Of a stretch of 50,310 nucleotides of DNA, positions 45,039 to 50,310 are shown in pieces. Every line of letters starts with the position of its first letter. Position 1 is the stretch's first letter. Source of the DNA: Candidatus Eiseniibacteriota bacterium (GTDB lineage Bacteria > Eisenbacteria > RBG-16-71-46); NCBI GenBank assembly GCA_016215625.1, contig JACRIW010000103.1, forward strand, positions 1 to 50,310. Direction: 5' to 3'. Both the position numbers and the translations under genes were made by a program. The notes under the pieces are model-generated. The model was not told the origin of the DNA, did no database searches, and saw nothing but the letters and a program-made list of their open reading frames with translations.

Positions 45039-45689
45039 ATGCCCGGACTGTTCGTCACCTTCGAAGGAGGCGAGGGCTCCGGGAAGTCCACGCAGGTCGC
45101 GCGGCTCGCCGCGCGCCTGCGTGCGCTGGGTATCGATCCGCTGATCACGCGTGAGCCCGGAGGCACTCCCGTCGCGGAGGGCGTCCGGGCTCTGCTGCTC
45201 GATCCCGAGCGCCGTCCGGTGCCGCTCGCCGAGGCGCTGCTCATGGAAGCCTCGCGCGCACAGCTCGTCGCGACGGTGCTCAAGCCCGCCCTCGACGCGG
45301 GGCGCGTGTGCCTCTGCGACCGTTACGCCGACTCGACGCTCGCCTACCAGGGCGCCGGGCGCGGCATCGACGCGGCGCTGCTCGAGCAGTGGAACACGGC
45401 GGCCACGCAGGGGCTCCGCCCCGACGTCACGCTGCTGTTCGACGTGGACCCGTCGCTCGGGCTGCGGCGGCGGCAGGAGGCGCCCGGCGCGACCAACCGC
45501 CTCGACCGCGAGCCGACCGACTTCCACGAGCGCGTGCGTGCACGCTACCTCGAGCTGGCCCGCTCCGAGCCGGCGCGCTGGGTCGTGCTCGACGCGTCGC
45601 TGCATCCGGACGAACTCGAGGCGCAGGTCTGGGAGGCCGTGATCGCGCGGCTGCCGGCCGAGGCGCGCCCGAGCGCCCGTCGCGCCTGA
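45039..45689 (+). CDS. tmk: Thymidylate kinase
   Basis: The 216-residue P-loop kinase phosphorylates dTMP to dTDP. It has Walker A FEGGEGSGKSTQ, the REPGGTPVAEGVR substrate motif, the DR(Y/H) motif CDRYADSTLAYQGAGRG and the lid-like region around RRRQEAPGATNRLDRE. It begins 6 bases after the inositol-phosphate synthase gene, so it is probably the last gene of the rsmI operon. A promoter follows for the next gene. Confidence 0.96.
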   Translation: MPGLFVTFEGGEGSGKSTQVARLAARLRALGIDPLITREPGGTPVAEGVRALLLDPERRPVPLAEALLMEASRAQLVATVLKPALDAGRVCLCDRYADSTLAYQGAGRGIDAALLEQWNTAATQGLRPDVTLLFDVDPSLGLRRRQEAPGATNRLDREPTDFHERVRARYLELARSEPARWVVLDASLHPDELEAQVWEAVIARLPAEARPSARRA

Positions 45690-45722
45690 ACCGGGGCGCC
45701 GCACGGCCGCATCCCAAGCGCG

Positions 45723-45731
45723 TGCTATAGT
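45723..45731 (+). promoter_or_regulatory. Extended -10 promoter of the S41 peptidase gene
   Basis: TG-C-TATAGT matches TGnTATAAT at 8 of 9 positions, in the 114-base gap after tmk. No -35 box is seen, as usual for extended -10 promoters. The leader would be about 65 bases. Confidence 0.5.
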
Positions 45732-45803
45732 TTCCGCCCCTGCACCCGGTGACCCGCCCGTCGGCCCGCCGGAGCCGCGTTCCGCACCCGAACCGGAGGT
45801 CCC

Positions 45804-47438
45804 GTGATTCGTCGCCGCATCCTGCTGGGCACGCTGCTGGCCGTGTTGTTCGCGGTGGGCTGGTGGGCGGGACGCGTGCGCGCCTCGGGCGACCTCTACA
45901 GCAACCTCGACCTCTTCATCGAGGTGCTGCACGCGGTGCAGACGAACTACGTGGATCCGGTCGAGCCCGGGCCGCTCATCGAGGGCGGCATGCGCGGCAT
46001 GCTCAAGGAACTCGACCCCTATTCGCAGTACCTCGACCCGCGCGAATACGACGCGATGAAGTCGCGCCTCGCCGGTGAGTTCGACGGCGTCGGCGTGCTC
46101 GTGGACGCGCACGAGGGCTACCCGATCGTGATCGCGCCGATCGAGGGTTCGCCCGCCTGGGACCAGGGCGTCATGCCGGGCGACCTCATCATCCGCATCG
46201 ACGGCCGGATGACGTTCGGCCTCGGCATCCCCGAAGTCTCGAACCGCCTGCGCGGCCCCGCGGGCACGAAGGTCACCATGACCCTCGTGCGCGAAGGGGA
46301 CCCCGACGAGCACGAGATCGAGGTCGTGCGCCGCCGTGTCGAGACGCCCGCCGTACCGCACGCGTTCCTGCTGGGATCGTCCACCGGCTACCTGCGCCTC
46401 GCCAACTTCACCGAGCGTGCGGGGGCCGAAGTCGCCACGGCGTTGGATTCGCTGCGCCGCGCCGGTGCGCGCAGCCTGATCCTGGACCTGCGCGGCAATC
46501 CGGGCGGTCTCGTGGACCAGGCGGTCTCCGTCGCGCAGCAGTTCGTGCCCGAAGGCTCGCTCATCGTGTACACGAAGGGCCGCGCGGCCACCGTCGGCAA
46601 GAAGTTCACGGCCGGCAAGGCGCGCGCCGAACTGGCGTGGCCGATGGTCGTGCTCGTGGACGCGGGCAGCGCCTCGGCGTCCGAGATCGTCACCGGCGCG
46701 CTGCAGGATCTCGATCGCGCGCTCGTGGTCGGCGGCACGTCGTTCGGCAAGGGCTCGGTGCAGGACATCTACCCGCTGCGCAACCGCGGTGGGGCGCTCA
46801 AGCTCACGACGGGCCTGTACTACACGGCGAGCGGCCGGTCGCTCCACAAGCCTCGCAAGGACCTCACCGCGCTGCTCGAGGAGGACGAAGAAGACGCCGC
46901 CGACGAGGCCCCTGCCGACAGCGCCGCGGCTCCCGCGCCGGCCAGCCCCAAGGCGCAGGAGTTCCGCACGTCGCTCGGACGAATCGTGTACGGCGGGGGG
47001 GGCATCACGCCGGACCTCGCGGTGAAGCCCGACTCGGTGGCCCCCGCGGTGCGCACGCTCGAAGGCGCGCGCGTGGTGCTGCGCTTCGCCAACCAGTGGG
47101 CCGCGGATCACGCCGAGGCCGATGGTTCGTCGTCCGACGAGTGGGCCGCGTTCCGGGCGTTCGCGCTCGCACAGAAGCCCGAGCTGACCGCGGCGCAGCT
47201 CGACGACCAGCGCGCCGCGCTCACTTCCGCGCTCCAGCGCGAGCACGCACGCCGCAAGGGTTCGTCGGCGGCCGCGCGCGTCGTGGCCGAACGCGATCCC
47301 GTCGTACGCAAGGCGCTCGAGGTGCTGCGCGCGGCGCGCGCCCCGCGCGACGTGTTCGCGTTCGGCAAGCCCGCGCCCGCCCGCCCCGCGAAGAGCGCGG
47401 CGCCGCGTTCGCCTCACACCGGCCGAACCGGGCGCTGA
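45804..47438 (+). CDS. C-terminal processing serine peptidase, S41 family (CtpA/Prc type)
   Basis: The 544-residue protein has an N-terminal signal anchor (IRRRILLGTLLAVLFAVGWWAG), so it acts in the periplasm. The domains are an N-terminal cap (SNLDLFIEVLHAVQTNYVDP), a PDZ domain (GVGVLVDAHEGYPIVIAPIEGSPAWDQGVMPGD) and the S41 core with LDLRGNPGGLV, the Ser-rich VDAGSASASEIVTGAL (nucleophile) and SFGKGSVQ (general-base Lys). A low-complexity acidic/Ala-Pro insert (LLEEDEEDAADEAPADSAAAPAPA) follows and the C-terminal tail is basic. GGAGGT precedes the GTG start. It is followed immediately by the HAD phosphatase gene. Confidence 0.94.
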   Translation: MIRRRILLGTLLAVLFAVGWWAGRVRASGDLYSNLDLFIEVLHAVQTNYVDPVEPGPLIEGGMRGMLKELDPYSQYLDPREYDAMKSRLAGEFDGVGVLVDAHEGYPIVIAPIEGSPAWDQGVMPGDLIIRIDGRMTFGLGIPEVSNRLRGPAGTKVTMTLVREGDPDEHEIEVVRRRVETPAVPHAFLLGSSTGYLRLANFTERAGAEVATALDSLRRAGARSLILDLRGNPGGLVDQAVSVAQQFVPEGSLIVYTKGRAATVGKKFTAGKARAELAWPMVVLVDAGSASASEIVTGALQDLDRALVVGGTSFGKGSVQDIYPLRNRGGALKLTTGLYYTASGRSLHKPRKDLTALLEEDEEDAADEAPADSAAAPAPASPKAQEFRTSLGRIVYGGGGITPDLAVKPDSVAPAVRTLEGARVVLRFANQWAADHAEADGSSSDEWAAFRAFALAQKPELTAAQLDDQRAALTSALQREHARRKGSSAAARVVAERDPVVRKALEVLRAARAPRDVFAFGKPAPARPAKSAAPRSPHTGRTGR

Positions 47439-47440
47439 GC

Positions 47441-48148
47441 ATGCCGTTCGCGTACCTCTGCGACTTCGACGGGACCATCTCGCCCGAAGACATCGGCGCC
47501 GCGTTCGTGCGCCGGTTCTCGGCCGGCCGCGACGCCGAGCGGGACGCGCTGCTCGAGGAGTGGTTCGCGGGCGGGCTCGGCCATCGCGAGCTCACGCGCC
47601 GCGAGTGCGAGCTGATCACCGCCACCGAGGAAGACGCGATCGCGTTCGGGCGCACGTTCAAGCTCGACCCGCACTTCGCGCCGTTCGTGCGCGAGGCGCT
47701 CGGACGTGGCGATTCGGTGATGGTCGTGAGCGAGGGTTTCGACTTCTACGTGCGCGATCATCTCGCGCGCGCGGGTTTTCCCGAGCTGCCTTGGGCGTCG
47801 AACCGCGCCGTGTTCGAGGGCGACCGCGTGCATCCCGAGCACCCCTTCGCCGATCCCGCATGCTCCTCGTGCGGCAACTGCAAGGCGCAGCACGTGCGCC
47901 GCTACCGCGGCCGCGGTTTCCACACGGTGCTGGTCGGCGACGGGCTTTCCGATCGCTGCGGCGCGAAGGCGGCCGACACGGTGCTCGCGCGCGGCGACCT
48001 CCAGAAGTGGTGCGAGCGCGAGCGCATGCCCCACGTGACCTTCGAGAACTTCGCGGACGTCGCCGAGTTCGCGCGACGCCAGGACCTGTCCGCGCCGCTG
48101 CCCCGGCCTTCCCGCACGACATCGCGTTCCGGCCCCCGCGGCCGGTGA
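47441..48148 (+). CDS. HAD-family phosphatase, MtnX/phosphoserine phosphatase-like
   Basis: The 235-residue protein begins with HAD motif I, CDFDGTISPEDIG; motif II lies in VMVVSEGFDFYV and motif III/IV in HTVLVGDGLSDRCGAKAAD. The order and spacing match the MtnX/SerB-like group, which acts on 2,3-diketo-5-methylthiopentyl-1-phosphate or phosphoserine-like substrates. A Cys-rich segment, CSSCGNCKAQHV, before motif III resembles that of MtnX relatives. It starts 2 bases after the S41 peptidase stop. With no methionine-salvage genes nearby, the substrate is uncertain. Confidence 0.85.
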   Translation: MPFAYLCDFDGTISPEDIGAAFVRRFSAGRDAERDALLEEWFAGGLGHRELTRRECELITATEEDAIAFGRTFKLDPHFAPFVREALGRGDSVMVVSEGFDFYVRDHLARAGFPELPWASNRAVFEGDRVHPEHPFADPACSSCGNCKAQHVRRYRGRGFHTVLVGDGLSDRCGAKAADTVLARGDLQKWCERERMPHVTFENFADVAEFARRQDLSAPLPRPSRTTSRSGPRGR

Positions 48149-48166
48149 CCCGGAGCTCCGCCACTC

Positions 48167-49210
48167 ATGAAGATCGGTGACGTCCAGTTGGAATCCCCGT
48201 TCGTGCTCGCGCCGCTCGCCGGCGTGAGCGATTCGCCGTTCCGCCAGCTCGCCCGCGAGCAGGGCGCGGCGGCCGTGTACACCGAGATGGTGTCCTCGGA
48301 CGGGCTCATCCGCGGCAACAAGATGACGATGGACTACATCGCGTTCGAGCCGCACGAGCGCCCGATCGGCGTGCAGCTGTTCGGTTCCGACCCGGCGGTG
48401 ATGGCCGACGCCACGCGCGTGTTGTCCGAGCTGCCGCCCGAGCAGCGCCCCGACCTCATCGACATCAACATGGGCTGCCCCGTGCGCAAGGTGGTCACGC
48501 GCAACGCTGGCGCCGCACTGCTGCAGGACGTGCCGCTCATCGAGCGCATCGTCTCGGCCATGGCCGCGGCGTCCGACCTGCCCGTGACCGCGAAGATCCG
48601 GCTCGGATGGGACGGCCAGTCCCGCAACGTGGTGGACGTGGCGCGTGCGCTCGAAGGCGCGGGCGCCAAGGCCGTCGCCATTCACGCCCGCACGCGCGCC
48701 GAGAAGTTCGAGGGGCACGCGCACTGGGACATGATCGCCGCCGCCAAGCAGGCCGTCGGGATTCCCGTCATCGGCAACGGCGACGTGCGCACTCCGGCGG
48801 ACGCGGTGCGCATGCTCGAGCAGACGGGCTGCGACGGCGTGATGCTCGGCCGCGCCGCGTTCGGCGACCCCTGGGTGTTCAAGCGCATCCTCGCGCTCGC
48901 CGAGCGTGGCGAGGAGCTTGCGCCGCCGACGGCGGAGGAGCGCCTCCAGGCCGGCGTGCGTCACCTCGGCATGCTCGTGAAGACCGCGGGAGAGAGCGTC
49001 GCGGCGAAGGAGATGCGCAAGCACGTCGCCTGGTACATCAAGGGGCTGCCGCACAGCCACAAGGTGCGCGAGCAGGTGAATCGCACCCGGTCGGCGGCCG
49101 AGATGGTCGAGCTGCTCAACCTCTATCTGTCCGAGCTGGCCGCACACGGACTCGACCGATTCGCCCCGGAACCTTCGCCGCCCACGGGTGGGGGCGGCGC
49201 CAGCGGCTGA
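48167..49210 (+). CDS. dusB: tRNA-dihydrouridine synthase, DusB type
   Basis: The 347-residue FMN enzyme reduces uridines in the tRNA D-loop. Family motifs are VLAPLAGVSDSPFRQLAREQGA, YTEMVSSDGLI, INMGCPVRKVVTRNAGAALL with the catalytic Cys, TAKIRLGWD, IHARTRAEKFEGHAHWDMI, VIGNGDVRTPADAVRML and GVMLGRAAFGDPW. A helical C-terminal domain follows, ending in a Pro/Gly-rich tail. The gene follows the HAD gene by 18 bases and probably ends the operon, with a small hairpin directly after the stop. Confidence 0.94.
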   Translation: MKIGDVQLESPFVLAPLAGVSDSPFRQLAREQGAAAVYTEMVSSDGLIRGNKMTMDYIAFEPHERPIGVQLFGSDPAVMADATRVLSELPPEQRPDLIDINMGCPVRKVVTRNAGAALLQDVPLIERIVSAMAAASDLPVTAKIRLGWDGQSRNVVDVARALEGAGAKAVAIHARTRAEKFEGHAHWDMIAAAKQAVGIPVIGNGDVRTPADAVRMLEQTGCDGVMLGRAAFGDPWVFKRILALAERGEELAPPTAEERLQAGVRHLGMLVKTAGESVAAKEMRKHVAWYIKGLPHSHKVREQVNRTRSAAEMVELLNLYLSELAAHGLDRFAPEPSPPTGGGGASG

Positions 49211-49228
49211 GCCCACTGCAGGGTGGGC
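49211..49228 (+). terminator. Hairpin after dusB
   Basis: GCCCAC-TGCAGG-GTGGGC lies directly after the TGA and is followed by GTTTC. It is a short stem and probably a weak intrinsic terminator. Confidence 0.45.
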
Positions 49229-49509
49229 GTTTCAGGGCGCAGCTCTCCTTCCTGGAAGCGATTGCGCGTGCGGGGGCCGATCGGATCGAAACACTTGGGT
49301 CCAGGGTCGGTCACGGGTCGGCGCCACACACGGGAGAGGATCCAGCCGCGGGTGGTTTTCTCGGGTGAACCATCCAACTTGGAACGAGTTGGCCTGCTGG
49401 GGCGGATTTCCCGGTTCCGTGCGGGTCGCAACACTCGCGATGACGGCAGGTGGCTGCAAAATCGTGCCTTGCCTCTCGCTGGAGTCCCAAGTTGCGGCAA
49501 AAAAACGGA

Positions 49510-49538
49510 TTGACAGAGCCATGTAGGACGCCTAGCCT
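49510..49538 (+). promoter_or_regulatory. Sigma-70 promoter of the last (secreted protein) gene
   Basis: A perfect TTGACA (49510-49515) and TAGCCT (49533-49538) are 17 bases apart, preceded by a seven-A tract. The core AAAAACGGATTGACAG is identical to that of the HU promoter at 38009. Confidence 0.6.
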
Positions 49539-49771
49539 TTGTCCCGTGTTAGATGTGCTGGGTGTCCCCCAGCCCGTCCTTCACTTGCACCTCGAGTTCC
49601 GCAGCTTCACGAACCACTCGCCGCAGCGGTGATGGGCACTCGTGAAAGCTCGCCACGAGATCAGCGCACTATGTGCCTGCAGCCAGTTCGAACTGCCTAA
49701 GAACTGGCGAGGCAGCGGAAAGGGGGGATGGCTCTCTCAGCAGTGCAGCCACTGCCGTCGGAATGCTGGTG

Positions 49772-49787
49772 CCCTGAGAACTCAGGG
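49772..49787 (+). promoter_or_regulatory. Perfect inverted repeat in the leader
   Basis: CCCTGAG-AA-CTCAGGG is a 7-bp stem in the 5' leader, 100 bases before the ATG. It may be an RNA hairpin or an operator; nothing further can be said. Confidence 0.4.
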
Positions 49788-49887
49788 TGGCGTCCGTCGG
49801 CGCTTTGTTTTGGCGACACCTCGCTCGCAATCCGTATCTCTGGATGACTTCGCATTGCCCATGCATTGCGACGATGGAGGTAGTCTT

Positions 49888-50310
49888 ATGAAGAAGCCGT
49901 TCGTCGCGCTGCTTCTCCTCGTTGGAGCAGCCGCGATGGTGGCGAACATGGCGTACGCGCAGGCCGATGGCTCCTCGGAGCCCGGCAACAAGCTCGTCAA
50001 CGCCAAGATGATGCAGGAACTGCTCAAGTCGCGTGCGGAACGTCTGCACACGTCTGCGGGCCCTGATCCTGACACCGTCTGGTTCGGCCACTCGTACACG
50101 GATCATTGGTCCGCCACGTCCAACTACTGGAACCTGTACACGGGCGTGAACTTCCCCAGCCTCACGGATCCGAACAACGCGATCTGGGACTGGGATCACT
50201 CGACTGGCCTCGTGAACCACGGCATCGGCGACTCCCTCGCGGGATGGTGGCCGATGCGTCGTGCGTACTCGATCGCCGGCGGTCTCACTCTTCCCGATGC
50301 GAGCCGTCCC
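49888..50310 (+). CDS. Secreted protein of unknown function (3' part outside window)
   Basis: 141 codons are visible before the window ends. The signal peptide is KKPFVALLLLVGAAAMVANMAYA with cleavage probably after AYA, so the protein is exported. The mature part is rich in Trp, Asp, Asn and Tyr (TVWFGHSYTDHWSATSNYWN, IWDWDHSTGLVNHG, GWWPMRRAYS), the style of large surface or extracellular proteins, but I recognise no domain. GGAGGTAG lies before the ATG. Base composition is lower in GC than in neighbouring genes. The strong promoter and long leader suggest abundant, regulated expression. Confidence 0.8.
   Translation, partial: MKKPFVALLLLVGAAAMVANMAYAQADGSSEPGNKLVNAKMMQELLKSRAERLHTSAGPDPDTVWFGHSYTDHWSATSNYWNLYTGVNFPSLTDPNNAIWDWDHSTGLVNHGIGDSLAGWWPMRRAYSIAGGLTLPDASRP

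Larger units (their letters stand above)
49211..49887. other. 677-bp intergenic region with promoter and long structured leader
   Basis: I see no gene in it. It is visibly less GC-rich from about 49440. It contains the dusB hairpin, a promoter at 49510-49538 and a leader of about 340 bases with several perfect hairpins (49557-49573, 49772-49787). Confidence 0.6.

Noticed and set aside
43713-47417. A 1234-codon open frame on the minus strand
   Set aside because: It lies opposite the inositol-phosphate synthase, tmk and S41 peptidase genes, all with clear motifs. Its composition (runs of Arg, His, Val, Asp) is what high-GC antisense frames give.
49772-49790. CTGAGA resembling the TPP riboswitch core
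   Set aside because: The second conserved half (TGAACCTGATC...GGTAATGCC) is missing; the bases form a simple palindrome.

Overview
The window is a very GC-rich, gene-dense bacterial chromosome segment carrying about 40 protein genes. There are no RNA genes, insertion sequences, prophage genes or CRISPR arrays that I can see. Gram-negative envelope genes (TonB-dependent receptor, periplasmic lipoprotein, secreted processing protease), a trimeric [FeFe] hydrogenase, myo-inositol-phosphate synthesis and many histidine kinases suggest an uncultured, environmental, facultative or anaerobic lineage. Candidatus Eisenbacteria or a related FCB-group phylum would fit, but that is inference from content and style, not from a marker search. 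Gene overlaps of the ATGA/GTGA type and TAG stops are common throughout.

Layout. 1-5.3 kb (minus strand): sensor kinase cut by the window edge, a coupled lipoprotein solute-binding protein, a cyclophilin, and a Pit phosphate transporter with its DUF47 partner. 5.5-7.7 kb: a pilus/secretion ATPase fused to a response-regulator receiver domain. 7.8-10.9 kb: a coupled metallopeptidase and ATP-grasp ligase pair, and a divergent methyltransferase. 10.9-15.1 kb: a PQQ-type beta-propeller protein, then HipA-like kinase, DUF3037, cutA and tsaD. 15.3-19.2 kb: a second-messenger signalling block of REC-GGDEF, a kinase fused to GAF and HD-GYP, and a lone receiver protein. 19.4-24.6 kb: priA, then a minus-strand TonB receptor and EamA exporter.

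25.2-35.4 kb is the most interesting region. One long run of overlapping or closely spaced genes starts with a histidine kinase whose input module is a [FeFe]-hydrogenase-like iron-sulfur domain. It continues with two more kinases and a receiver protein, then the HydC-HydB-HydA catalytic complex, an HD-domain protein and a TPR gene interrupted by an in-frame TAG. The layout suggests that H2 or redox state sensed by the hydrogenase-like kinase is relayed through the linked regulators to the hydrogenase operon or its product.

37-50.3 kb: a divergent ketol-acid reductoisomerase relative with altered active-site residues, HU, a TPR membrane protein with a YugP-type peptidase, threonine aldolase, rsmI, an inositol phospholipid pair (CDP-alcohol transferase and myo-inositol-phosphate synthase), tmk, an S41 protease, a HAD phosphatase and dus. 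It ends with a long leader and the start of a secreted protein.

Promoters: three intergenic sites share a sigma-28 (FliA)-like pattern, (T)CAAG-N15-(G/A)CCGATA. They lie before the ATPase-REC fusion, the REC-GGDEF/HD-GYP operon and the lone receiver gene, which would tie these signalling genes to one motility-type regulon. Two further promoters, before HU and before the last secreted protein, share an identical 16-base core with a perfect -35 box.
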